NCBI GenBank assembly: GCA_964019415.1 | Contig: OZ025873.1 | Span: forward strand, 7,406,234-7,470,233 | Length of the DNA stretch: 64,000 bases | Source of the DNA: Ianthella basta | Taxonomy: Eukaryota > Porifera > Demospongiae > Verongiida > Ianthellidae | Direction of reading: 5' to 3' | In this document: piece by piece, positions 12,701 to 25,519 of the stretch | Position numbering within the stretch: the stretch's first letter is position 1 | Layout of the letters: every line of letters starts with the position of its first letter | Translations under genes and position numbers: made by a program | The notes under the pieces: model-generated | Seen by the model: only the letters and a program-made list of their open reading frames with translations | Database searches by the model: none | What the model was told of the DNA's origin: nothing

Positions 12701-15700
12701 TGGGTGGAAATGAAAGGATGATATGTGCAGTCTGGACTTCAGAGCAATGTATGTATCAAGAAATGGCAAACTGATGTACTTTGAGCAGTGATGTCCATGG
12801 TAGTGACAGTAATGGTGATGTCCTTTGGTGAAGGCTGGTCCAGTACAATCATCAGGTTAGCTGGAGTGCCCTCAGGAACAGTGTAGTTCTGAGGACTGAA
12901 ACTGACGACCACCACTGAAATAGAACATTAAAGATGCTTTGAATAGGGCATACACTGGAAATGTGCACTGTGATGCAATCTGCTAACCCTCGTCATCCAT
13001 GATGTTGACAGTTGCAGTGTCAGGTGATCCCTTCATGACACCCATAGCCGCAGATGCAGCTGGGATCTCAAGGTCAAGAGTGAAGGACTCAGCAAGTTCA
13101 GCAATGTTGTCATCAATGATGGGCACATTGAAGTTCATCACATTCACTCCAGCAGGGAAGGTCACTGAGAAACTTACACCTGAATAGTCAGAGCCACCTG
13201 TGAGTGAGTTAAATGAAAGGAGGAGAGATCTTCTACACTGATCCCACATTAAGTGAGCCAACACATCCAGCTGGAAAGTGTAACACAAAGCATGTGTGAG
13301 AACAAGACTCACCAATAGCACTTCCATCCTGTGTGAGGACTGTGACAGTGAAGGCAAAGGGATGGGCCACAAGTGCTTCCAAGGTGATGACAGCATTGCT
13401 GTCCACTCCTTCTGTCACAGAGTAGTTGGATGGATTGAACCGTACTGGAATCAAGGCTGCAAAAATATATGAAAGGAGAACACAGTCCAATTGATGGTTG
13501 CATCACTTGCATGCACTATACAGTTGGGGAGCATCAAGGGAGGTATTTCAAGAAGTGAGTGTACCAAAATGGGAATGCTTATTTCACACATACGGGTGGT
13601 ATCAGTGATGGTGACAAAGGCCACATCTGGAGAGCCAACAGCCACAGCTTCCTGTCCACCAAGCAGACTGAGGGTGGCACTTAAGTACTCGTCAGGTTCC
13701 ACAAAGTTGTCTTCATTAGTAGTCACAGGGACTGTCACAGTCACTGAGCCAGCAGAGATGACCACACCAGTGGACACACCAATGTAGTCATTAGGATCTG
13801 GGCGGAAATGAAAGGAATACACTTGCAGTCTGAACCTCAAAGCAATGATTCAGTATCAAGTAATGGCAAATTGATGTATACCTTCAGCTGTGATGTCCAT
13901 GGTGGTAACGGTAATGGTGATGTCCTTTGGTGAAGGCTGGTCCAGTACAATCATCAGGTTAGCTGGAGTGCCCTCAGGAACAGTGTAGTTCTGAGGACTG
14001 AAACTGATGACCACCACTGAAATAGAACATTAAAGATGTTTTGAATAGGGCATACACTGGAAATGTGCACTGTGATGCATTCAACTTACCTTCATCATCC
14101 ATGATGTTGACAGTTGCAATGTCAGGTGATCCCTTCATGACGCCCATAGCTCTAGATGCAGCTGGGATCTCAAGGTCAAGAGTGAAGGACTCAGCAAATT
14201 CAGCAATGTTGTCATTAATGATGGGCACATTGAAGTTCATCACATTCACTCCAGCAGGGAAGGTCACTGAGAAACTTACACCTGAATAGTCAGAGCCACC
14301 TGTGAGTGAGTTAAATGGAAGGTGGAGAGATCTTCTACACTGATCCCACATTAAGTGAGCCAACACATCCAGCTGGAAAGTGTAACACAAAGCATGTGTG
14401 AGAACAAGACTCACCAATAGCACTTCCATCCTGTGTGAGGACTGTGACAGTGAAGGCAAAGGGATGGGCCACAAGTGCTTCCAAGGTGATGACAGCATTG
14501 CTGTCCACTCCTTCCGTCACAGAGTAGTTGGAGGGATTGAGCCGTACTGGAATCATGGCTGTGGAAGTAAACACAATACTCACTGTAATTGAGGGATTAG
14601 ATGTTCCATTCGGGAATTTTTAATGAAGAGGATGGAAAATGTCATTGTGTGTGTCCCAGTGTTAGCAATGATGGTGGAATCTCAGCTGTAGGAATGCATA
14701 AAATGAATACAAAGTCCACCTAGGGGGGATTGTAGCCATAACTTTGAGTGGTTAGTAAGACTAAGCCACTTGGGGCACACTCTTCGAATCAAGCCCACAA
14801 CTGAATAAATGCAACACAATTCATCCCCTGCCTAGCTTATATACAGAAGGTCTGTCAAAACCAGTCACTACTAGTTGTAACCAGAACATACAGTTACAGG
14901 TGACCACAGAACACAGCAGTAACAGGTGATCAAAGATCATAACACAATACAAGACAGCAGACACCAGTACATGTAGCAATCATGTCAAGTCAAGACACCA
15001 CAGAATGCATATGCAATGGGAATGTCTATCTCAAACATACGGGTGGTATCAGTGATGGTGACAAAGGCCACATCTGGAGAGCCAACAGCCACAGCTTCCT
15101 GAGCACCAGGCAGACTGAGGCTGGCACTGAAGAACTCGTCAGGTTCCACAAAGTTGTCTTCATTAGTAGCCACGGGGAGTACCCCATTCAGTGTGCCAGT
15201 TGAGATGGTCACATTGAAAGACCCACCGACATAGTCATCACCACCTGGGTGGAATGAATTGATAGAATGACACTTGTAGTATGTCCCTTACAAGAATATA
15301 TCAAGTTTCAGCCCCTGTGTATTTCCTGCCTGCTTATTATTACACAGTCACAACTGCACAAAAACAGGGGTGACATGCAAGACTAGCATCAAGTAGTGAT
15401 AGACAGACTAATGTTATGGAGATCATATTCAACTAAGCACATGCGTGTACCTTGAGCTGTGATGTCCATGGTAGTGACAGTGACAGTGATGTCCTTTGGT
15501 GAAGCCTGGTCCAGTACAATCATCAGGTTAGCTGTAGTGCCCTCAGGAACAGTGTAGTTCTGAGGGCTGAAACTGACGACAACCTCTGAAATGAAAGAAG
15601 TAGCATGTCTGTAATAGAGGCATAGTGTGAATACGTAGACACTGAGATGTACTGTACTAACCCTCGTCATCTATGATGTTGACAGTTACATTGTCTGGTG

Positions 15701-17794
15701 ATCCCCTGACGACAGCCAAAGCCACTGATGCAGCTGGGATCTCCAGGGTAAGAGTGAAGGACTCAGCAAGTTCGGCAATGTTATCATTAATGATGGGCAC
15801 ATTGAAGGTGACCATATTCACTCCAGCAGGGAAGGTCACTAAGAAACTTTCACCCGTGTAGTCAGAGTCACCTTTGTTGGTTGTGTGCATGAAGTGGTTT
15901 GAACAAGAATAGGTAATGACAGCATTGCCATGTATGCACATACAGCTTTACAATTATCATACATTGAATGAGTAAAGGCAAGACTTACGAATAGCACTTC
16001 CATCCTGTGTGAGCACTGTGACTGTGAAGCCGTAGGAAGGGTGGTTTGTAGGTGTTTCCAAGGCGATGACAGCATTGCTGTCCACTCCTTCCATCACCGA
16101 GTAGATGGGGTGAGTGAACCGTACAGGAATTGAGGCTGTGTAAATGCAAAGCAGAAACAGACTACATGGAAAGTCTTGAATACAACAAAATGTCAAGGGA
16201 CAGTGACAGCTGCCAGCATGTCAGCATGTTCATCAACTGTTACAACATATAAATTATACTATGTGTACCATCAGTAAGGTCTACTGTACATAATGTGTAC
16301 ATGGGCAGCCTATAGGAAGGATCATTATCTACAGAGGTAGTCAGACAGATGAATATAGATTTAGTAATTCATTTACATAGAAACATGTAGCTGTATCACA
16401 GTACATAGCTGTCCCTTCCCAAACACCACCCACAGGACTTGACACAGTGCATTACTGTAGCAGCTGCATAATGTGACTCACGGCATGCAATGGCAGTTGA
16501 TAGCTCTGAGGTTAAATTCCTAAGGACATCGAGGGTTTCAGCAATGAAAACGTGGTCTGAGTCATTCCCAGTGATGGTCAGTAGCTCTGAGGTGGCACGG
16601 TCAATCACATTCATCACTCGACTACCAAATGCAACCCCGTAGTTGGTAGTGCCTGCTGCAACAGTGACAGCTGTAGCATTCTCCAGTCTCTGCTGGTCAA
16701 ACTCATCAGTTTCACCAAAGTAGTGAGTGACACCATCAGTAATGACAATGATGACTCTAGAGACACCAACACGACCCGGTTCTTCAAATATCCTAACACA
16801 CTCCTCCATAGCTCCTGGAGTGTTGGTCCCACCGGGAGTAGTCCTCTCTATTCTGGACACATTGCGAATGACATTCACCAAAGTGGCTTTGTCAGTGTAA
16901 GTGGTCAAGTTGAACTCTCTAAACACATCTCTCCCATACTTGACCATAGCCACCCTGCTGTCCTGAGCCGTGGGGCCAACATTCAGCCCATCAACTATCT
17001 GAGAAATGATGTCTACCAGTATGATGAAGTCATCGTCATTGACACTGTTGGACAAATCAGCAGCAATGCAGAAGTCCACAGGAATGGTGCAATTTATTTC
17101 CACTGGATTTAAAACAAGAGCAACACATTTGAATACAGTAACATCTGTTATCCACACCCCCAGGCATGTAGCTACTGTTGTTCCAAACAGTGACGTTAAC
17201 TTTAATAAGCCTGTACGGTTCTACGTATGTACAGTCACTCTCTATCCAACATCAGCGATGCACTTGAGCAGTGAATGAACAATAACACTACACATTCAAG
17301 TAGCTAGCTAAGATGGAACCGTACGCACAACATCACCCTTTTAAATCCAGGTAGCTAGCTACTTTACACATTAGTTCACAACATTAGCAGCTAAGCTAAT
17401 CTTGTAGTGTGCAACAACGACAACAACCATTCACACACAGTCAACATTAGCTTGTGCAGTACACCACTTCCTGTGCATGTGATCAGCTCACCTTGAGCTG
17501 CCGCACCAAACAGGCAGGCGAATGCTGCGGCGTATGTAGAGGAAAGACAGGCTTCAAGTAACACAACTCAGCAACAAACGTTATCAAGGTGCATATATAC
17601 GCAGTGTCATGCGAACTGATTTCAAGCAAAGGTTAGCTTGACGCCAATTCGTGGTCGAGGCCACGTACGTAGGCAGCTAGCTACAGTGTGATACCCTCAA
17701 CTGGTAGCTGAAACGAAGCTGGATGCATATAGCGAGCCTGCAATGTATACGTACCTGCAATAAGCCTAAGCCTTGCGGCAACCGCAGTCATCAT
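7610..17794 (-). CDS. Array gene A2: VWA / 7 Calx-beta / VWC repeats / FN3 receptor, 1667 aa
   Basis: Thirty-one exons total 5004 nt in frame. Signal 17755-17794 and 17492-17524; VWA 16482-17102. Calx-beta pairs: 15989-16135+15662-15871, 15451-15585+15041-15244, 14415-14558+14090-14299, 13882-14016+13594-13797, 13313-13456+12988-13197, 12780-12914+12496-12699, 12224-12367+11908-12117. VWC block: 11510-11547, 11208-11383, 11054-11087, 10764-10936, 10595-10628, 10259-10431, 10122-10155, 9889-10051. FN3: 9372-9689; FN3 plus helix: 8661-9069. Tail: 8474-8547, 8165-8228, 7851-7936, 7610-7707. Two Calx-beta subtypes alternate (one starting IPVRF, one VSFSPQNYTVPEG). VWC repeats share CEPIACTIDGVDYVAGET. 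Odd points: the tail motif is NPAN, not NPAY, and the last exon lacks the YDTPY motif of A1. Surface receptor by domain inference. Confidence 0.88.
9763..9816. repeat. CA microsatellite in A2 intron
   Basis: An (AC)n run with a few CAAACACGC interruptions lies between the last VWC exon (9889-10051) and the first FN3 exon (9372-9689). The equivalent intron also carries CA repeats in B and F, so the repeat predates those duplications. Confidence 0.9.
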
Positions 17795-17879
17795 TCGAAT
17801 TCAACACTGGCAGGAGCTCGAAGGAAGCCCTAGGTTTACAAAATCGTAAGCCGAGATCTATGGCACAATCAACAACTTA

Positions 17880-17904
17880 CAGTAATTAACGCCCAGGAGG
17901 CGCT
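17880..17904 (-). promoter_or_regulatory. Conserved upstream box of gene A2
   Basis: Same TAATTAACGCCCAG...GGCGCT box as before A1, 86 bp upstream of the A2 start codon. The role is inferred from conservation at five loci. Confidence 0.6.
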
Positions 17905-18784
17905 ACCTGATGCAGCGCATACGTGTGCGTAGCGTGACATGAGCGATCACAGAATGACCTTGTACTAAGCAATTCTTCGATCTCAGATGAGCCCACCTCT
18001 CTACATATAATATTATAGTCTTGATCACTTAGCTAGTGTGCTTTAAATTGGGCACTCTGATTTCACCAATGGATCTACACTATAGCTTTGTGGCTTGGTC
18101 TAGTCAATGATGGCAGGCCAAGCAGCTAGCTAGTGGGTATTAGCTAGCAGTGTACATTAATAATGAGGTTGGCATATTAACATTGTTTTGACCAACAGTT
18201 CTAACCATCTATCAAGATATACTGTGTGTTTCAACATTTACTAAAATTTGTTGCTTGAAGGATCACTGGGTTTACGCCACCAATCAACTACACCAGTATT
18301 GGTGTTACAGTTGGCTGGGAGGCCCAAAAGGCCCTATTAAGTTGGTAAGTTGGCAACCAGTGATTCCCTTCCCCCTAACATCCTACAAAGATGGAAGAGC
18401 CACAGACAGCTGTTTCGCCCTAATTGGGGCTCATCAGTGTGGCGTACTGATGGTAATAGGATGAATGCCACCTCCATATGTATCCACCACAAGCTAAAAC
18501 ACTTGTGGTTTCAACACATAGAAGCAGCATAAAATTAGGGGGAAGCCTCAGCCAAAAAGACGGCTGGAGTCAGGGTTGTTCAAAAGTGACTCTTGCAGTT
18601 AGGCCCCTGCAAAGGCTAGGTTTGCAACCTAGCCTTTGCAACTAAAATGTTGGGATGCACATATATAGCTACATAACAGACATGCATGACATGAAAGAAT
18701 TTTGTAACAAAACGTATGTAGATAGTAAAATAATAGTAGCTTGCTTTTTGCTTTCACTCTACTTGACTGTCTTCCTCCATCATT
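17905..18784. other. Spacer between A2 and the tail relic of B
   Basis: No exon is recognisable. Positions 18240-18600 look like inserted sequence because they are absent from the related spacers at 5.2 kb and 38.2 kb; the family is not identified. A short perfect palindrome follows at 18608-18640. Confidence 0.4.
18608..18640. repeat. Perfect inverted repeat, 15-bp arms, 3-bp loop
   Basis: The left arm TGCAAAGGCTAGGTT is answered by its exact reverse complement after the loop TGC. It lies at the end of the unidentified inserted stretch and may be part of an element terminus. Confidence 0.85.
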
Positions 18785-18790
18785 AACTTG

Positions 18791-19474
18791 TCATATGTAC
18801 AGATTATCCACACTCTTTTATTGTCTCTGTCACCAGTTCCCCTTTGGCTGTGCCTTCCATCTGTGCGCTCAGATATGAGTAGGGAACATCACAGGGATCA
18901 GTGCCATCATCCATTCAAAGGTCATGAGCAAGAAGGCATATTGCAATCAAAACAGTGTCACACTGCATGATGCACAAGTATATATAGGTATGAGAAAGAA
19001 TCAGTAAATACTGCATATATAACTGTTACTGCACATGTACACTGTCTCTTTAGACCATCCACTGATGGCATATTGTTATACTCAGCATTCACCTGCAGTG
19101 GTTACATAAGCTGGGTTAGCCTTCATGCCGACCTTGGCAAACTCATCCTCATTGTTTGTATCCAAAGTGGACCTACTGGAGCAATCATGAGTGTGGCAAC
19201 TTTATGTCATGTGCAGTAGAAGCATTTGCATAAACTGTTAATGGAAAAACAGTGACTAATATAAGCTAGCAGGCAAGTCTAAGAGAAACACAATGTTGAA
19301 CACAAAAATCACAGGTATATTTATACACCTCTATATAGCTCATTCTGCATGTATGAGATTGCTACAGTGAATTAAGTGCTATATAGAAAGAGCACTTGTT
19401 CCTCATGCACCCTGGTGCAGAAGGATGCTTTGCCTGCCCTTCACTCATGGTGTTGTACTGTGCAGCCATGTCAT
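18791..19474 (-). pseudogene. Relic of type II cytoplasmic-tail cassette downstream of B
   Basis: Three blocks match the tail exons of gene F in order: about 19411-19474 (MSEGQAKHPSAPG), 19093-19172 (EDEF...NPAY, open and with AG/GT borders) and about 18791-18915 (DVPYSYLSAQM). The first has lost its AG acceptor, and the last has lost its acceptor and is frame-shifted after the tyrosine motif. Gene B has its own intact type I tail at 19851-20896, so this cassette is probably dead, though the middle exon alone could still be spliced. Confidence 0.65.
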
Positions 19475-19850
19475 TTAGAGGTACAATAAAGTGAGTGTCT
19501 ATTTCATAAACCCACACATTGGTAATACAGAGTTGGACTTGACATTGGAGCATCAACGTGCTACAATCAGTGTTAGATGTGGCTATATGTGTTGTGTCTG
19601 AAGAAGGGTGCATGGCACATGCCTTTGGACCTTGCAAGTGGGGGACCGGAGTGGTGTGTGTGGGGGGGGGGGGAGGGTAGGTGGGTGTGTGTGAGTGTGT
19701 GTGATCGAACCATTATTTGTCTCCTTCTCTAACATAATGAAAGTATCACTGCAACACAGGTACACCCTAAACGTCTATAGTGTTGTCGTTATACAAATTT
19801 AGAAGTAGTCAACAATGTAGTTATTGGCTGCATTTATTTAATACGTGGTT

Positions 19851-22057
19851 TCAGGCTTGATTAGCTGTAGCTCCATCATCAACTCTAATCGCATTCTCCA
19901 AATGCTCTGCACCTACTCCGCTGCCTATTCCGTCTTCATCTTCCTCTCCTCCTCCACTCCGCCCACCTCTCCCTTCCACCTGGGCCCCATCCACCACAGG
20001 TTGACAAATGCAGGGAGTGTCATAGGTATGTGGCTTGGCAGTGTCCTCACCTGCAGACCATGAGCAGAGTGGGAAGGCATCTATGTGTGTTCCACGCATA
20101 ACTGACTTGCATGCAACACCACCTTACACCTCAGTATATGTACATGTTGGCATAATGCTCACATGCACATAACATGTACAGCTGGTGATGCTCCAAACAT
20201 ATTGCAATATTAAAACAGGAGATATACACTGCCATGAACACCAGAAATACAGCAGCAATGGCACTCTATCCACAGTGGGACATATGCTCATGATGCTATA
20301 CCTTCCAAGGTGAGAGGTGCATAAGCTGGGTTAGCCTTCATGGTGACTTCTTCACACTCATCACTAAAAGTGTTCTCCAAAGTGGACCTGCCAAATTAAA
20401 CAATTATTTCAATCACAAGTCAAATGTGCATGACAACCTCACTCTGCACCGTACCAGGTAACTGAATAGACACACATAGGCTAATTTAGCAATTGTACCA
20501 TAACTTACTAAATTACAGTAAACAATTAGTGACAATACAGCAGTTTCCCCTTCTCTCACTCTTGAGTAGCTGGTTGACTTGTCTTCCCTTCATTCATGTT
20601 GTAGTACTCGGCAACCATCGCATCTTGAGAATGCAAATGGAATGAAAATAATTACCTTACACCGCATGTCAGTTGCCATGATCAGGGGTAAACATTAGAG
20701 ATGGTAGCCAGAAAAGTAGATCAACTTCAAGGGCCTTGTCACCAGCGCTAGCATCTGAAAACTTTTCATAGCATGAACCATCTTGCCAACAACCACATGC
20801 ACGTGCTGTTATGTGTGCATGTACTCACTGCTAAATGCTACAGCAGTTGAAGTGGCCACCATTCCAATTCCTACATCTTGTTGCTTTAAGGAATATCTGT
20901 GACAAACAAAAGACCATCATCCAAATTATTAATCAATACTAATTTTGTGTACTTGCTAGTGTGTGTCTGTGACTTAGCTGTAAACAATGCATGCAATTAA
21001 GTGCATATAATGAAGGCATGTTAACCAATGCACACATAGTTAATACAAACCTTCCACTTCTCCTCCAGCAGATCAAAGCTCCCATTAATGTCACAACCAT
21101 GCATATCAACAGAATACCAGCTACAATCCAGCCACTGGCAATAGGAATAGTAGCTGGTGGGCATGTGGAAGGTGGTGAATTAGATGTTGTAGGAATTGTA
21201 ATGTTCCTGGAGTAAAATGGCTGCAGCAGTCCTGAGTCCACTCTAGTCTCAATCTCAGCATGATACTCCTCCCCGGTCTGGAGACCCTGTGCCGTGAGTT
21301 GAGACTGAGTGGCTGGGAGGATGTACCTCAACTGGGCAGCTGGTCCCACCCCCAGGGGAGTCAGATTGATCTCATACTGCAAGAGCGAGTCACCAACAAA
21401 CTGAGTGGGAGGATTCCATTGGAGTAGGAGGGCATTGGAAATAGTTGCTGGACTGTAACTCACTGTCAGTGAAAGCAATAATTCAGAATTTGAAATAATA
21501 CATACAATGCCTCTACTTCATAATTATACATTATGTATACATCCAATGTGATCATCTATAAGAAAATCCTCCTGCACAACTTCCAGACAAAGGCAAAGGT
21601 ACACGGCACAGGCCAGCATGGAGCTTGTGCTTTGCTTGGGAGCATTGTTCTCCTACCTGTGTTTGTAGTAGTGACGTTGATCCACTCTGTGAATCTGCTG
21701 ACTGCTGCATCATTGACAGTTGCCACTTTCAAGCTATACTCCTGACCAGGTGTCAACCCTAGTACATAAAGGAAACTGCCTCCTTCAAGAGAGATATTTA
21801 CCAATGTTGCATCAGAGAAACCATTAGCTTGTCTCTTTGCTCTGTTGGCAGCGGGTTGGAGCAGTAACACCTGACCACCTGTAATGACATTCATGACCAC
21901 ACTGGTGGCATTCAATCTGAGGAGAACAGCAGTGTCTCTTGTGATGTACTGCTCAATGACAGGGATAGGCTGACCTGAGAATGGAATGTGGAATCAAATA
22001 ATTATGATTAATTGATGCAATACTTGGTCAAATGTATATACACACACATATGCAACA

Positions 22058-22088
<31 letters not shown>

Positions 22089-25000
22089 CAGCACACACAA
22101 ACGCTCACATATTGGTATCTGAAAACACTGTACAGCTATACTTTTTAACATACGTACAAGGTAGATTGGTGTTCATGACAGTTTCTCCAGCCACATAGTC
22201 CACTCCATCAATGGTACAGGCAATGGGTTCACAAGTGATGTTTGGACAGCAGACACCGGGAGGAGGGGGAGTGGAAGAAGTCAACTTCTCACCAGTAGGA
22301 CAGCCACAGAACTGATTCCTGTACTAGAAGTGCATAAAAATAACATTTCAATGTTTGTCAGATGACAGTGTCACACTATAAGAGTTTGTGGGAAGATACA
22401 GACAGCAATGATGGCGATGGTATATGGTATACTGACCTCTACTACATTATAAAGAGTTCCATTGAAGACACACCCTGCAGAGAATGAAGACAAAAGAGTG
22501 AGAATGCCTGGCTTTGCATCAAGTAGGATACAGAGCAAGAGAGATAAAACAATCATTACCACATCCTTGAATAATTAGGTAAAGAGTAAGTGTTACTAAA
22601 CTGAGATGTACTGTACTAACCCTCATCATCCGTGATGCTGACAGTTGCAGTGTCAGGTGATCCCTTGATGACACCCATAGCCGCAGTTGCAACTGGGATC
22701 ACCAGGTTAAGAGTGAAGGATTCAGTAAGTTCAAAAATGCTGTCATTGATGATGAACACAATGAAGCTGATCACATTTACTCCAGCAGGGAAGGTCACCG
22801 AAAAACTTCCGCCCGCATAGTCAAAGCCATCTATCAGGGTTTAAAAGGGTAAGTGGAGGAGAAGAGAAGTATACAAAAACGTTTCTAGCAAGTTCTATGT
22901 GTGTGTAGAGAGGCCAGTTAACTTTAGGTAGGTACTACAATAGACAGCTACCTAGACTGGACTCCTGGATATACAGCCAAAGTGTTTGCAAAACTAGCAG
23001 TAGTGTCACAGCCAGGCTGCAGAGATGGAACCATGTGGAATAGCTAATAAACTGGGTGGGGACTGAGGCTCTTCCACTGTAGGATGAATCCAGCCCTCAT
23101 TGAGATCAATGAATTCAATAGCATTCCAGTCCTCAAGCTTTGCTTTGATACTATGACTAGTATAGCAGCCTACCAGACAAAATATGCAGTGACGTAGCAC
23201 TAAGCACTTCTCTGGTTGACTTATCCTGCATAAGTATGCATACGTGTAGTGTTCTGTACTGTCCACACATAAACTCATCTATTATTATACACTCTGCAAT
23301 AATATGCCTTGAAATTTATGCACTGTATGTGTAACAAGACTCACCAATAGCACTGCCATCCTGTGTGAGGACTGTGACTGTGAAGGCAAAGGGATGGGCT
23401 GCAAGTGCTTCCAAGGTGATGACAGCATTGCTGTCAACTCCTTCCGTCACAAAGTAGTTGACAGGATTGAACCGAACTGGAATTATGGCTGTGGAAATAA
23501 ACACAATTATACTCAGCATACGTAAGGGATTACACTGTATGATTGGGGAGCATTTTGTTGTGATGACCTCTATGTAACATGTGCATGTGTCCCAAACCTA
23601 CAAGAATTATAGAAGATATGTAACACAACTCTTGAGTCAGCATATATACTATAGCTATCTTGGTGAGGGTCATAGTTTGTCAAGGTAGCATATACTATGA
23701 TTTGTGTTACTGTCTGCTCACAGACAAAGACAAGCTGCAAAACTAGTTTGGCATATTGGGACAGTCTAGTAAGCCAGATTAGCTGCACAACATATAGTCA
23801 ATATACACACCAACATGTAGACTCTCTCGTTGCTCATGAATGAACTAGCATTGGTCCACTCTTTGAAAGAAATTTCATCGAGATATGCACATTTCTTTAT
23901 CCCAAATCGAGCAGAATCCTTATCCACAGAGGGAGCTAGATTATTAATCTAGTTTAATAATTTATTTACATAAACATACTTTTACCAGTCCCTTCTCATT
24001 TACCACCCACACGGCTTGACACTGTCTTCACTAGAAGCAAATGTACATTTAACTTACAGCATGCAGTGGCAGCTGGTAACACTGAGGTTAAATTGTTAAG
24101 GATATCGAGGGTTTCAGTAATGAAAACGTGGTCTGAGTTGTTCCCAGTGATGGTCAGTAGCTCTGAGGTGGCACGGTCAATCACATTCATCACCCGGCTA
24201 CCAAATGCAACACCGTAGTTGGTAGTGCCTGCTGCGACAGTGACAGCTGTAGCATTCTCCAGTCTCTGCTGGTCAAACTCGTCAGTTTCACCAAAGTAGT
24301 GAGTGACACCATCAGTAATGACAATGATGACTCTAGAGACACCAACACGACCCTGTTCTTCAAATATCCTAACGCACTCCTCCATAGCTCCTGGAGTGTT
24401 GGTTGCACCAGGAGTAGTCCTCTCTATTCTGGCCACATTGCGAATGACATCCACCAAAGTGGTCTTGTCAGTGTAAGTGGTCAAGTTGAACTCTCTAATG
24501 ATATATAGCCCATACTTGACCATGGCCACCCTGCTGTCCTGAGCTGTGGGGCCGACATTAAACCCATCAACAATCTGAGAAATGATGTCTACCAGTATGA
24601 TGAAGTCATCATCATTGATACTGTTGGACGAATCAGCAGCAATGCAGTAGTCCACAGGGTTGGAGCAATTATTTGTTAGCCCTTAATGCAGAACAAGAAG
24701 AATACAACTGAGTACACAAATGCCCAGCTGCAATCTGGCTATATATCAATACAGCCGTTCTGAATACTAATATATCTACTACAAATTTGCATGACCTTAC
24801 ATGCAATCACTCTCTAACCAACAACAGGTTTTAGTGTGAGGCATTGAACAATAAATGCACAATGTTTGTACATATTAGACATGTACTCGTTCAATTATGG
24901 TAGATCTAGAGGAGTGCATGCAATCTGCTTCAGCTTCATGATGCAGATCAAGAGCCCACAGCAATAAAATGGAATAACAACAAACGCCATTCCTACCGTA

Positions 25001-25432
25001 GAGAGAGTCATATAATTAACTTGCTCACCCTGTGCTGCCGCGCCAACCAGACACGCAAGTGCTGCGGCGTATGAAGAGGAAAGAAAGGCTTAAAGTAACA
25101 CAACACAGCAACAAATGCAACGCTATCAAGGTGCACTAGCTAATAGTCTAAACCCGTGCACGTCGACGTGAACTGTCGGTCTGATTGCAAGCCAAAGTAT
25201 AGAGAAGAAATCGATGTTGCAAGCGAGGGTAGTTTGACATGGTCAGAATCACGTGGCTATAAATTCGTGTAGGAGACACTGAAAGCTTATGATAGCTAGC
25301 TAGCTACTGTCTAGCTAGTTAGCTATACAGTGATTCCTTCAGCGGGTAGCTGAAACAGAATTGAACCTGACGCATATAGCGAGACTGCAACGTATACGTA
25401 CCAGCAAGAAGCGTTACGGTAACAGGAGACAT
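19851..25432 (-). CDS. Array gene B: VWA / Calx-beta / VWC / FN3 receptor, 807 aa
   Basis: Exons: 25402-25432, 25029-25061, 24058-24681, 23345-23488, 22621-22830, 22437-22474, 22158-22323, 21657-21974, 21051-21462, 20829-20896, 20560-20623, 20302-20387, 19851-20080; total 2424 nt in frame. Signal peptide 1-21, VWA 22-229 with full MIDAS, one Calx-beta (230-347), one VWC-like cysteine module (348-415), FN3 with RAKR (416-521), FN3 plus membrane helix (522-658), tail to 807. The tail has EYYNM, NPAY and an acidic end; the YDTPY of A1 reads YDTPC here. The start of the VWA exon (LTNNCSNPVDYC) diverges from the other copies (MNCTIPVDYC). A possible AATAAA lies just after the stop on the minus strand (TTTATT near 19833). 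Its intron 22831-23344 is longer than in paralogues and holds unidentified sequence. Confidence 0.87.
22060..22088. repeat. CA microsatellite in B intron
   Basis: A short (CA)n run between the VWC exon and the first FN3 exon, at the position equivalent to the CA tracts of A2 and F. Confidence 0.85.
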
Positions 25433-25494
25433 CCTTCGCTTGAATTCAACTGGCAGAAGACTGCTTACACAATCAACTGTACACAACTATATAA

Positions 25495-25519
25495 CGGTAA
25501 TTAACGCCCAGTAAGCGCC
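25495..25519 (-). promoter_or_regulatory. Conserved upstream box of gene B
   Basis: TAATTAACGCCCAG box 63 bp upstream of the B start codon. The following GGCGCT reads AGCGCC in this copy, so the downstream half is less conserved. Confidence 0.55.
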
